Shown here one piece after another: positions 34,672-43,442 of a DNA stretch of 64,000 nt. Source of the stretch: RUG11462 sp045539315 (GTDB lineage Bacteria > Bacillota > Clostridia > Oscillospirales > Acutalibacteraceae); contig JAZQFC010000039.1 in NCBI GenBank assembly GCA_045539315.1, positions 68,979 to 132,978 of the forward strand. The letters are read 5' to 3'. The notes beneath the pieces are model-generated. The model was not told the origin of the DNA. It was given only the letters and a program-made list of their open reading frames with translations, and made no database searches. The translations under genes and the position numbers were made by a program. Numbering within the stretch: position 1 is the stretch's first letter; every line of letters starts with the position of its first letter.

Positions 34672-36605
34672 TATGCGTTTTCCTTTGTATAATTCAAAAG
34701 ACCGCCGGCGAGCAACATATCTCTTTGACGAGTTGAGAAATCAAGCGCTACATCAAAGGTTGTTCCTTGAGTTTTGTTCTTAACTGTATAAACAGTATCG
34801 CCATTTTTAATGGCAGCCGCGATACCTTCAAAGCATAATTCATCATCTTTAGAAATTTTGTCGTAATCTGTTTCATCTACAAACACAAGCGGAATAATGC
34901 CCGCGTTAATAAGATTTGCAACGTGAATACGAGCAAAAGATTTTGTGATAACTGCTTTGATACCAAGATAAAGTGGCACCAATGCCGCGTGCTCACGAGA
35001 TGAGCCTTGACCATAGTTTGCGCCACCGATAATTACGCCGTTTCCTGCCGCTTTACAATTCTCGGCAAAATTCTCATCGCATTGCTTAAAGCAGAATTGT
35101 GAAAGATAAGGAATATTTGAACGGTAAGGCAAGATTTTAGCGCCTGCCGGCATAATATGGTCAGTTGTAATGTTATCTTCAACTTTTAATACTGTTTTAG
35201 CGCAGATATCTTCCGGCATAGCAGTAGTAACAGGGAAAGGTTTAATGTTTGGACCACGAAGTATCTCAACTGAATCTGCTTCTTCTTCAGACGCAGGTGG
35301 AACGATAAGATTATCGCAAATAAGGAATTTTTCAGGCATTTCAATTTCAGTATAGCCACCGAGCGTTGTAGGGTCGGTAAGCACACCTGTAAGCGCTGAC
35401 GCTGCAGCAGTTTCAGGAGAAACAAGGTAAATTTGACCATCTGCAGTACCTGAACGACCTTCAAAGTTTCTGTTGAATGTACGAAGTGAGATACCTTTTG
35501 AATTTGGTGACTGTCCCATACCGATACAAGGGCCACAAGCACACTCTAAAATTCTACAACCTGCAGAAATAAGGTCTGCAAGCGCGCCACACTCTGCAAG
35601 CATTGTAAACACTTGTTTTGAGCCAGGAGCGATACCAACAGAAACATCAGGATGAACTGTTTTGCCTTTTAAAATTTGCGCTACTCGAAGCAAATCACGA
35701 AGTGATGAGTTTGTACAAGAGCCGATAAGCACTTGGTCAACTTTAATCTGACCGATTTCTTCTACCGATTTTACATTATCAGGCATATGAGGCATAGCAG
35801 CCGCTGCTTTAAGTTTTGATAAATCAATATCAATTACTTCGTCATAAACTGCGTCCTCATCTGCGAAAACAGGAGTATAGTCTTCTTCTCTGCCTTGCGC
35901 TTTTAAGAATTCACGAGTTACTTCATCTGCAGGGAAAACAGAAGTAGAAGCGCCGAGTTCTGCGCCCATATTTGTAATAGTTGCACGCTCTGGAACAGAT
36001 AAAGTTTTAACGCCTTCTCCACCGTATTCAACAATTTTGCCAACGCCGCCTTTAACTGACATAATACGAAGCACTTCTAAAATAACATCTTTAGCAGAAA
36101 CATAAGGAGAAAGTTTACCTGTTAAATTAATTCTTGTCATTTTTGGCATTGTGATATGATACTCGCCGCCGCCCATAGCAACAGCAACATCAAGACCACC
36201 TGCGCCAAATGCGAGCATACCTATACCACCACCTGTTGGTGTGTGGCTGTCAGAGCCGATTAAAGTTTTGCCAGGAATACCAAATCTCTCTAAATGAACC
36301 TGGTGGCAAATACCATTACCAGGACGAGAGAAATAAATACCATGTTTTTTAGCAATTGAGCCGATAAAACGGTGGTCATCCATATTTTCAAAACCTGTTT
36401 GAAGTGTATTATGGTCTATGTAAGCAACAGAGCGCTCTGTTTTAACACGCTTTACACCCATAGCCTCAAATTCAAGATAAGCCATTGTGCCTGTTGCATC
36501 TTGAGTTAAAGTTTGGTCAATGCGAATACCAATATCTTCGCCTTTTTTCATTTCGCCGCACACTAAATGCGCTTCGATTATTTTCTCTGCAATTGTCTTG
36601 CCCAT
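34671..36605 (-). CDS. acnA: aconitate hydratase
   Basis: 644 residues, the short aconitase form common in Clostridia. Iron-sulfur and active-site blocks: DSHTPTGGGIGMLAFGAGG, LIGSCTNSSLRDLL (first cluster Cys), CACGPCIGMGQSP (two cluster Cys) and the swivel domain GGANYGQGSSREHAAL. It isomerises citrate to isocitrate, in fermenters mainly to make 2-oxoglutarate for glutamate. No citrate synthase or isocitrate dehydrogenase gene lies next to it. GGAGG ribosome-binding site; first gene of the cluster ending in yihY. Confidence 0.95.
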   Translation of the reverse strand: MGKTIAEKIIEAHLVCGEMKKGEDIGIRIDQTLTQDATGTMAYLEFEAMGVKRVKTERSVAYIDHNTLQTGFENMDDHRFIGSIAKKHGIYFSRPGNGICHQVHLERFGIPGKTLIGSDSHTPTGGGIGMLAFGAGGLDVAVAMGGGEYHITMPKMTRINLTGKLSPYVSAKDVILEVLRIMSVKGGVGKIVEYGGEGVKTLSVPERATITNMGAELGASTSVFPADEVTREFLKAQGREEDYTPVFADEDAVYDEVIDIDLSKLKAAAAMPHMPDNVKSVEEIGQIKVDQVLIGSCTNSSLRDLLRVAQILKGKTVHPDVSVGIAPGSKQVFTMLAECGALADLISAGCRILECACGPCIGMGQSPNSKGISLRTFNRNFEGRSGTADGQIYLVSPETAAASALTGVLTDPTTLGGYTEIEMPEKFLICDNLIVPPASEEEADSVEILRGPNIKPFPVTTAMPEDICAKTVLKVEDNITTDHIMPAGAKILPYRSNIPYLSQFCFKQCDENFAENCKAAGNGVIIGGANYGQGSSREHAALVPLYLGIKAVITKSFARIHVANLINAGIIPLVFVDETDYDKISKDDELCFEGIAAAIKNGDTVYTVKNKTQGTTFDVALDFSTRQRDMLLAGGLLNYTKENA

Positions 36606-36680
36606 TTTATTACCTCCGAAAATAACTTTTTAATTACCATATATTTTATCATAGTTTTTTAAAAAAGTCTATCTAAATCG

Positions 36681-36709
36681 TTGAAAAATTTGAAAAAAGA
36701 TGTTATTAT
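36681..36709 (+). promoter_or_regulatory. promoter of tmcAL
   Basis: TTGAAA (36681-36686), 17 bases, TATTAT (36704-36709) with an extended TGT just ahead. The 13-base palindrome AAGATAATATCTT (36719-36731) follows, just before the ribosome-binding site. Confidence 0.65.
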
Positions 36710-36741
36710 GTAAATATAAGATAATATCTTAAGGAGATTTT

Positions 36742-37929
36742 ATGAAAGTTGCAGGAATTGTTGCTGAATATAACCCTTTTCACAACGGTCACAAATTCCA
36801 AGTTGACTCTCTTGTTGAGCGTGGGTTTTCTCATATTGTTTGCGCTTTAAGTGGTAACTTTGTTCAGCGTGGCGATGTGGCAATAATCGATAAATGGCAA
36901 CGCACCAAAATGGCGCTTGAAAATGGGGTTGATTTGGTGCTTGAAATTCCTACTTCATATTGTCTTGCGCCTGCTGAAAAATATGCTTTTTCGGCAGTTG
37001 AGATTCTTGATAACACAGGTGTTGTAGATAGCCTTTGTTTCGGTAGTGAAACAGGTGAACTTGACACTCTTTTAGCGCTTTGCAAAGATATTTTAAAATC
37101 AGATGAAGTTAATCAAAAAATTAAGCAGAATTTAAAAAGCGGTGTTACATTTTCTGCTGCTAGAAGTAGTGCTATAAAAGATGTTTTTGGCGAAAAATAT
37201 GCTGATATTTTAAAAAATCCTAATGATATTTTGGGGCTTGAATATATAAACGCTTTAAATTCGCTTGATAGTAAAATAAAGCCTTTTGCTATAAAGCGCA
37301 CAGGCGCCATGCATAATGATACTAAAACGAGCGATAATATTGCTAGTGCAAGTAGTATTAGAAACTTTGTTTTTGAAAACGAGGCTTATGAAAACTTTTT
37401 GCCTGAAAAAACTAACAAGATTTTAGAAACTGCCAAAGCGGAAAAAACTTTCCCTGTAAGGCTTGAAAATGCGAATCGAGTTATTATTTCAAAACTTCGA
37501 GAAAAAGAAAAAAGCGATTTTGAAAAACTCAATGACGTTTGCGAGGGGCTTCACAACAGGCTTTATGACGCGGTAAGACAAGCCGAAACTATTGATGAAG
37601 TTTATAACAACGCTAAAACAAAACGCTACACAATGGCTAAAATCAGGCGTCTTTATTTAAACGCGCTTTTAGATATTTATTCTTATGAAAAACCGCCTTA
37701 TTTAAGAGTTTTAGGCTTTTCTGAAAAAGGCAAAGAACTTTTAAGTGAGATTAAAAAGAGATGTAGCCTTCCTATTGTTTCTTCTTATTCTGACGCTAAA
37801 AGAATCTCAAAAGCAGCGCAAGAATATTTTGAAAAAGAGGCTAAATTCACAGATTTTTATTCAATGCTTACACCGAAAATTCAGCCTACGGGCGCTGAAT
37901 TTTCGCAAGGCATTGTTAAAATAAACTAA
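36742..37929 (+). CDS. tmcAL: tRNA(Met) cytidine acetate ligase TmcAL
   Basis: 395 residues. The N-terminal nucleotidyltransferase fold is VAGIVAEYNPFHNGHKFQVD (HxGH-type motif as HNGH), then CALSGNFVQRGDVAIIDKWQRTKMAL, FGSETG, and the C-terminal tRNA-binding part. TmcAL uses ATP and acetate to form N4-acetylcytidine at the wobble base of elongator tRNA(Met) in Firmicutes. AAGGAG ribosome-binding site. Confidence 0.95.
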   Translation: MKVAGIVAEYNPFHNGHKFQVDSLVERGFSHIVCALSGNFVQRGDVAIIDKWQRTKMALENGVDLVLEIPTSYCLAPAEKYAFSAVEILDNTGVVDSLCFGSETGELDTLLALCKDILKSDEVNQKIKQNLKSGVTFSAARSSAIKDVFGEKYADILKNPNDILGLEYINALNSLDSKIKPFAIKRTGAMHNDTKTSDNIASASSIRNFVFENEAYENFLPEKTNKILETAKAEKTFPVRLENANRVIISKLREKEKSDFEKLNDVCEGLHNRLYDAVRQAETIDEVYNNAKTKRYTMAKIRRLYLNALLDIYSYEKPPYLRVLGFSEKGKELLSEIKKRCSLPIVSSYSDAKRISKAAQEYFEKEAKFTDFYSMLTPKIQPTGAEFSQGIVKIN

Positions 37930-37947
37930 ATACGGAGGTACAAACAA

Positions 37948-38154
37948 ATGGTTGTAACAAAAGATACTATTATCGGCGATATTCTTGATTATAATGTTGA
38001 CACTGCGCCTTTCTTCTTTGAAATGGGTATGCACTGTCTTGGTTGCCCTGCTTCACGTGGCGAATCAATTGAAGACGCTTGTGCAGTGCACGGTGTTAGT
38101 GCTGACGAGTTAGTTGAAAAATTAAACAACTTTTTAGCATCAAGCAAAAACTAA
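37948..38154 (+). CDS. DUF1858 domain protein
   Basis: 68 residues, the whole length being a DUF1858 domain: TKDTIIGDILDYNVDTAPFFFEMGMHCLGCPASRGESIEDACAVHGVSADELVEKLN. The HCLGCPAS motif has a CxxC pair that can form a redox disulfide; the family is often found beside or fused to hybrid-cluster proteins. It follows tmcAL by 18 bases with a GGAGG ribosome-binding site. Function unproven. Confidence 0.9.
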   Translation: MVVTKDTIIGDILDYNVDTAPFFFEMGMHCLGCPASRGESIEDACAVHGVSADELVEKLNNFLASSKN

Positions 38155-38164
38155 TTTTTACATT

Positions 38165-38192
38165 AAAAAAGCACCCTGATGGGTGCTTTTTT
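38165..38192. terminator. bidirectional rho-independent terminator
   Basis: AAAAAAGCACCC/GGGTGCTTTTTT stem between convergent genes; nearly the same as the terminator at 39652-39677. Confidence 0.93.
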
Positions 38193-38199
38193 GTTTTAA

Positions 38200-39567
38200 C
38201 TAAATTTGCTCTTCAAATTCTACTAAGGAATGTTCTTTAATAAACTCTTCGTATTTAAGATTTTCCGCAAAAGAATAGAACTTTTCTAAATTAAATGTTT
38301 TATTTGATACTTCCCAAGGCACCATATAATCATTATATACTATTTTATACAGTCTCTTGCTTTTATCGGTTACATCAAGTGAAAAGAAATCTCGTGCCAT
38401 GATTTTTTCACCTTTTTTATTTTTACAATGCAAATACGGACCTGTGATAAATCTGCTATCTATTTTATATGTATCATTAAAAAGCGGTGATTCGGAAAAA
38501 CGAATTTCTACGCTTGTACCATGTTTTTTAATAGCAGACGCTAAACACATAAATACTTTGTAATAATTTCCTTCAACACTATCGTCACCATAAACAGATC
38601 TATATGCATCACTCCAAGGAGCTACAAGCAATAACCTTATATTTAAATTTTTGTTTTTAGCGCATGCTTTCTCTATTGCTTTTATAAATTTATTTTTTGC
38701 AGTCATAATAAGACGATATCCAGAAATCCATATCTCTTTTTTGCATTTTGGAATTTCTGATTCTAAAATTTCGTCTTTATAAAACTGCAAATTACTAATA
38801 CCAAAACTCTTAAGTTTATTAATGTATTCATCATTTTTAGACTCTCTAAATTTTACTATTGTATCGGACACCAAACAAAAAGCAGACGCAAGCAAAGATG
38901 TTATCAGCGCCAGTAATAGTTCGTTTATTATGCCTTCTTTAGCGAAAAGCCAAGCAACAAAGCATACAATAATCACAGAAACAAGTATTGCTAAAAACAA
39001 AATATTTCCATACAGGTGATACTGGCTTAATATTTCCTTTTTTGTTTTTTTATCTGGTCTTCTTTCATAATAAACTGTATCAATGTTAGGACCTCTATCA
39101 TCTTCAATTCTTTCAAATTCATGAAAATTCCTTGACAAAAGAATGTTAATATGGCTATTGTTTTCTGACCAAGTGCGAGTGTAAATGTGCTTTTTTGAAT
39201 TTTTCTTTATTACATATTCATAAATTCTACTCGCATATCCTCTTTTACGATAATCATGGTGAACTATAAGAGTTGAAATATACATATTAGGACTTGCTTG
39301 AATAACAGATGAAACATAATTCTCTATACAAGACATAAACGCAACTACCTTTTTGTTTTCAATTAAAAAATAGTTCACTTGTGTACAAATGCATTTAAAA
39401 TATCCATCTAAAGAGGAATTACCTTCTGTTGAAGCATCAAAATCACTTTGTGTTGATGAATTTCTTGCAGAAAGTTTTGGTACAAAATCTTCATTACACA
39501 TTTCAAGCAATTGTTTTACATCGTTTTTATAATTTTTAGGCACACCGTTTCTTTTAATTATTTTCAT
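38200..39567 (-). CDS. GNAT acetyltransferase - two-helix membrane - PLD-like fusion protein
   Basis: 455 residues in three parts. Residues about 1-165 are a GNAT fold with acetyl-CoA motif LIVHHDYRKRGYASRIYEYVIKKN. Residues about 185-240 form two transmembrane helices. The C-terminal part (about 270-455) has WISGYRLIMTAKNKFIKAIEKACAKNKNLNIRLLLVAPW, like the first half of phospholipase-D-like domains, and HCK near residue 380 followed four residues later by Glu instead of Asp, a degenerate HKD. I do not know this architecture. It may be a membrane-tethered stress or defence effector, but that is speculation. It is bracketed by near-identical terminators. Confidence 0.7.
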   Translation of the reverse strand: MKIIKRNGVPKNYKNDVKQLLEMCNEDFVPKLSARNSSTQSDFDASTEGNSSLDGYFKCICTQVNYFLIENKKVVAFMSCIENYVSSVIQASPNMYISTLIVHHDYRKRGYASRIYEYVIKKNSKKHIYTRTWSENNSHINILLSRNFHEFERIEDDRGPNIDTVYYERRPDKKTKKEILSQYHLYGNILFLAILVSVIIVCFVAWLFAKEGIINELLLALITSLLASAFCLVSDTIVKFRESKNDEYINKLKSFGISNLQFYKDEILESEIPKCKKEIWISGYRLIMTAKNKFIKAIEKACAKNKNLNIRLLLVAPWSDAYRSVYGDDSVEGNYYKVFMCLASAIKKHGTSVEIRFSESPLFNDTYKIDSRFITGPYLHCKNKKGEKIMARDFFSLDVTDKSKRLYKIVYNDYMVPWEVSNKTFNLEKFYSFAENLKYEEFIKEHSLVEFEEQI

Positions 39568-39651
39568 AAAGCCACCTTTTAATTCATATTACTTTAAATT
39601 AATTATAACACACAATATTATTTTTTCAATCGAAATTAAATATTTCAAAAT

Positions 39652-39677
39652 AAAAAGCACCTTGATAGGTGCTTTTT
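39652..39677 (-). terminator. rho-independent terminator
   Basis: AAAAAGCACC/GGTGCTTTTT stem downstream of the zinc-ribbon gene at 39698-40174. Confidence 0.88.
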
Positions 39678-39697
39678 ATTGAATTAATATATTAAAG

Positions 39698-40174
39698 TTA
39701 TGTATTTTCACAGTCTCGTTTTGTATATTTATATGTAATATCTCCGCATTTTTTGCATCTATATTTATTCTTATCTGTATATCTTGTTCCTGGAATATAT
39801 GTTTCGCTTGTTCCTATCACATTCCCTGCTCGATCATAATTATCAAGAAATTTTTTTATTGAAATTTGTTCTTTTTTTACAACTTCATAACTAATATATT
39901 TTACGCAAAATTTCCCTTTGCATTTGCGACATTTTGATAAGCTACCTATTCCGAAATAAAAAACTAAAAATGCTAATAAAAGCAAAATCACACAAGCAAA
40001 AAATATTGCTGAAATTTGTAATATATCATTTAATTCAAGTGTATAATTAGTTTCATTTAGTCCTATAATCATTCCAATAATACCACAACAACCTAAAACT
40101 GAAAGACAAATAATAACACCAATATAAAACTTCTTTAATATTTTAAGTAATTTTTCTTTTGTAGCTTCTGTCAT
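39698..40174 (-). CDS. membrane protein with zinc-ribbon Cys pairs
   Basis: 158 residues. Two transmembrane helices (about 16-40 and 50-75) are followed by a soluble part with two Cys pairs, CRKCKGKFC and CKKCGDITYKYTKRDC, which likely hold one zinc. Between them GNVIGTSETYIPGTRYTDKNKYRC is a pattern seen in small clostridial zinc-ribbon proteins. Start after AAAGGAG. Function unknown. Confidence 0.75.
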   Translation of the reverse strand: MTEATKEKLLKILKKFYIGVIICLSVLGCCGIIGMIIGLNETNYTLELNDILQISAIFFACVILLLLAFLVFYFGIGSLSKCRKCKGKFCVKYISYEVVKKEQISIKKFLDNYDRAGNVIGTSETYIPGTRYTDKNKYRCKKCGDITYKYTKRDCENT

Positions 40175-40229
40175 TTTAAAATCTCCTTTTCTAATATAAA
40201 CATATTGTAAACTAATTGTGTAAAAGTGT

Positions 40230-40256
40230 AAACCTCCCAGATTTTGGGAGGTTTTA
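40230..40256 (-). terminator. rho-independent terminator of the aspS-gatCAB operon
   Basis: AAACCTCCC/GGGAGGTTT stem right after the gatB stop, with A/T flanks. Confidence 0.9.
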
Positions 40257-40258
40257 TT

Positions 40259-41674
40259 TTAACCGATTATTTCTTTGATAATTTGTGTTGCAAGGCGAGC
40301 GTCTGCTTTACCGCGTGTTTCTTTCATAACGCCACCGATAAGCGCGCCAATTGCCGCGCCCTTACCACCTTTAATATCTTCAACGGCTTTAGGATTAGCA
40401 GCAACCACCTTTTCACAAACTGCTCGAAGTTCGCCTTCATCAACGCCACCCATTTGACTTTCATCAATAAAATCAGTAGCGTCTTTACCGCTTTCAAGCA
40501 TTTTTTCCAAAGTTGCTCTTGCAAGGTTATTGTTGATTTTACCTTCTTCTAAAAGTTTAATCAAATCTATCATTTGTTTCGCACTAACTTTAATGTCAAA
40601 CTGCTCTTTATCTGCATCAGTTGCAAGTGTACGATAGATAGCTGAAATAATGAAGTTTGAGCAATTCTTTGGCTTTTTAATTTCACTTGCTACTTCATCA
40701 AAGAACTCTGCTACTTTACGGTATTTAACCAAAATTTTCGCATCTGTTTCATTGATTTCATAGTCATTCATATATCTTAATTTTTTGCTATCAGGAAGTT
40801 CAGGAAGAGTTGATTTAATCGCTTCAATTTCTTCATCGGTAGTATGAATTGTAACCAAATCAGGCTCTCTGAAATAACGATAATCATGCGCATCTTCTTT
40901 TGAACGCATACCTTCAGTTTCGCCTGTGCCGGTGTTAAATCTACGAGTTTCCTGAATAACTTCTTCGCCGGATTCAATAAGGTCAACCTGTCTATCAAAC
41001 TCATATTCCATAGCCTGACGCATAAATGTAAACGAGTTCATATTTTTAATCTCGGTACGAGTTCCCAATTTTTCGCTATCCTTTTCTTTAACAGAAACAT
41101 TGACATCGCAACGAAGTGAGCCCTCTTGCATTTTACAGTCAGAAACGCCAACATATTTCATAATAAGTTGCAACTTTTCAACATATTCAATTGCTTCATC
41201 AATTGAGCGAATATCAGGCTCGGTTACAATTTCGATAAGTGGCACACCACCACGGTTGTAGTCAACAAAAGTGTCGCCACGCTCGTGAACAAGTTTGCCT
41301 GCATCTTCTTCAATATGAATACGCAAAATGCGAATTTTTTTGCCTGAATCAAGTTCAATATAGCCATTTGAACAAAGTGGTTTATCATACTGCGAAACCT
41401 GATATGCTTTTGATAAATCAGGGTAGCAGTAATTTTTTCTATCCATCTTTGCAATGTTGTTAATAGTACAATTTGTAGCCAAACCTGCCTTGATAGCATA
41501 GTTTACAACCTGCTTATTAAGACGAGGCATAGTACCAGGAAGACCGATACAAATTGGACAACAATGAGTATTAGGTTTGCCGCCAAATTGAGTGGTACAA
41601 GAACAGAAAATCTTTGTTTTTGTTGATAACTCTACATGGGTTTCAAGACCTGAAACTATTTCATAATCTTTCAT
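40259..41674 (-). CDS. gatB: Asp-tRNA(Asn)/Glu-tRNA(Gln) amidotransferase subunit B
   Basis: 471 residues, full length. GLETHVELSTKTKIFCSC, CPICIGLPGTMPRLN, YPDLSKAYQVSQYD and RGGVPLIEIVTEPD are GatB kinase-domain blocks; the C-terminal helical and YqeY-like tail is present. GatB activates the misacylated Asp or Glu on tRNA for amidation. Its ATG overlaps the gatA stop by one base (TAATG), so synthesis of A and B is coupled. Confidence 0.97.
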   Translation of the reverse strand: MKDYEIVSGLETHVELSTKTKIFCSCTTQFGGKPNTHCCPICIGLPGTMPRLNKQVVNYAIKAGLATNCTINNIAKMDRKNYCYPDLSKAYQVSQYDKPLCSNGYIELDSGKKIRILRIHIEEDAGKLVHERGDTFVDYNRGGVPLIEIVTEPDIRSIDEAIEYVEKLQLIMKYVGVSDCKMQEGSLRCDVNVSVKEKDSEKLGTRTEIKNMNSFTFMRQAMEYEFDRQVDLIESGEEVIQETRRFNTGTGETEGMRSKEDAHDYRYFREPDLVTIHTTDEEIEAIKSTLPELPDSKKLRYMNDYEINETDAKILVKYRKVAEFFDEVASEIKKPKNCSNFIISAIYRTLATDADKEQFDIKVSAKQMIDLIKLLEEGKINNNLARATLEKMLESGKDATDFIDESQMGGVDEGELRAVCEKVVAANPKAVEDIKGGKGAAIGALIGGVMKETRGKADARLATQIIKEIIG

Positions 41675-43131
41675 TACATTTCTACCCCCATTTCTGCTCT
41701 TTTATAATTATTTGTTGCTTGTTCAAACTTGTAAGCAGCATTCAAAATCTTTGATTCACAGAATGAATCGCCGATGAGTTGCATACCGATAGGCATTCCG
41801 TCTTTATCAACTCCACAAGGAATTGAAACGCCAGGAAGACCTGCAATATTAACAGGTACTGTGCAAATATCGGTAAGATAAGTTTGAACAGAATCTTCAG
41901 ATGTAAAGCCTTTTTTAAACGCAGTCATAGGAACAGTTGGCGCAAGGATTACATCGCATTTTGCAAATGCATCTTTAAACGCTTTTACAATTGTTCCACG
42001 AAGATTCTGCGCTTTTTTATAATAAGCATCATAATAACCGCTAGAAAGCACATAAGTACCTAATAAAATTCTTCTTTGAACTTCTTTGCCAAAGCCCTCT
42101 GAACGAGTTTTACACATCATATCATGAATACCATTATAACTATTAGTTCTATAGCCATAACGAATTGAATCATATCTACCCAAATTTGATGATGCCTCTG
42201 CACAAGCGAGAATGTAATAAACAGGAAGAGTGTATTTGAGAATCGGCAACTCAAATTCTACAATTTCTGCGCCGAGTGTTTTATAAGTTTCAATCGCCTT
42301 TTCAATAGCCTCTTTAACATCGCCTGAAAGGCCTTCAAAATACTCTTTTGCAACGCCGATTTTCATACCTTTTAAATCTTTATCAAGTTTATCGGCAGTT
42401 GTTTCCGCCTTGCCAGAGCAAGTTGAATCATAATAATCTTTGTCTGAAATCGCATCAAAAACGATAGCCGCATCTTCAACACAAGTTGTAATAGGGCCGA
42501 TTTGGTCAAGCGATGAAGCATAAGCGATAAGACCATATCTTGACACCGCGCCATAAGTTGGTTTTAAGCCAACGATACCGCAGAATGATGCAGGTTGACG
42601 AATTGAACCACCTGTATCAGAGCCAAGACCATAAACTGCGATATTACCTGCAACTGCAGATGCAACACCACCCGATGAGCCACCAGCAACTTTTGAAATA
42701 TCATGTGGGTTTGATGGCGCGCCGAAATAAGATGTTTCACTCGCCGAGCCCATTGCAAACTCGTCCATATTAGTCTTACCAAGCAAAATTGCGCCGGCAT
42801 CTTTTAACTTTTCCCAAACAAAAGCATCATAAATTGGCTTGTAGCCAGACAAGATTTTTGAACAACAAGTGGTTTCAATACCATTTGTTGAAATATTGTC
42901 TTTCAAAGTCATCGGAATACCCTCTAAAAGTCCGATTTCTTCGCCTTTTGCAATTTTTGCATCAACTGCTTTTGCTTGATTTAACGCTTGTTCTTCGGTT
43001 GTAAGCACATAAGCGTTCAAGTCATTATGAGTTGCTTTTATAGCATCAATATATTTTTGAGTAAGTTCTACGCACGAAATCTCGCCATTTACGAGCATAT
43101 CGTGAGTTTTTTTAATTTTTGAAACTGTCAT
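41674..43131 (-). CDS. gatA: Asp-tRNA(Asn)/Glu-tRNA(Gln) amidotransferase subunit A
   Basis: 485 residues. Amidase signature: GIPMTLKDNISTNGIETTCCSKIL (catalytic Lys), GKTNMDEFAMGSASETSYFG, VAGGSSGGVASAVAG and LGSDTGGSIRQPASFCG (Ser-cisSer-Lys triad). It frees ammonia from glutamine for GatB. AAGGAG ribosome-binding site 10 bases after the gatC stop. Confidence 0.97.
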   Translation of the reverse strand: MTVSKIKKTHDMLVNGEISCVELTQKYIDAIKATHNDLNAYVLTTEEQALNQAKAVDAKIAKGEEIGLLEGIPMTLKDNISTNGIETTCCSKILSGYKPIYDAFVWEKLKDAGAILLGKTNMDEFAMGSASETSYFGAPSNPHDISKVAGGSSGGVASAVAGNIAVYGLGSDTGGSIRQPASFCGIVGLKPTYGAVSRYGLIAYASSLDQIGPITTCVEDAAIVFDAISDKDYYDSTCSGKAETTADKLDKDLKGMKIGVAKEYFEGLSGDVKEAIEKAIETYKTLGAEIVEFELPILKYTLPVYYILACAEASSNLGRYDSIRYGYRTNSYNGIHDMMCKTRSEGFGKEVQRRILLGTYVLSSGYYDAYYKKAQNLRGTIVKAFKDAFAKCDVILAPTVPMTAFKKGFTSEDSVQTYLTDICTVPVNIAGLPGVSIPCGVDKDGMPIGMQLIGDSFCESKILNAAYKFEQATNNYKRAEMGVEM

Positions 43132-43141
43132 AATATGCTCC

Positions 43142-43420
43142 TTAAACCTTTTTCTTTACAGGGAAGTAGCCGTTTTCGCCACCGTCAACATTTTTCAAAA
43201 TTTCACTTTGTGGAAAAGACTCTACAACCTCATCTTCACGGAAAACATTAGAGAGATTATTGATATTATCAAATTCTTCTATCTCGCCGTCATACTCATT
43301 GATAGTATCAGCAAATTTAATAATATTCATCATTTCTTGGGTTAAATTATCAATTTCATCTTCTTCAATATGAAGTTTTGAAAGTAACGCTAAATTTAAA
43401 ATTTCTTCTCTTGTTACCAT
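43142..43420 (-). CDS. gatC: Asp-tRNA(Asn)/Glu-tRNA(Gln) amidotransferase subunit C
   Basis: 92 residues from the ATG at 43420 after AAAGGAG. MVTREEILNLALLSKLHIEEDEIDNLTQEMMNIIKFADTINEYD is the GatC N-terminal helix pair, followed by the belt region with VFREDEVVESF. It wraps and stabilises GatA-GatB. The RAYT gene upstream ends 22 bases before this start, leaving the ribosome-binding site intact. Confidence 0.95.
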   Translation of the reverse strand: MVTREEILNLALLSKLHIEEDEIDNLTQEMMNIIKFADTINEYDGEIEEFDNINNLSNVFREDEVVESFPQSEILKNVDGGENGYFPVKKKV

Positions 43421-43442
43421 TAATCTCTCTCCTTTTTTGTTT

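Noticed and set aside
32252..36741. Rex operator sites in the acn/rex promoter regions
   Set aside because: No TTGTTAA-N4-TTAACAA-like palindrome found.
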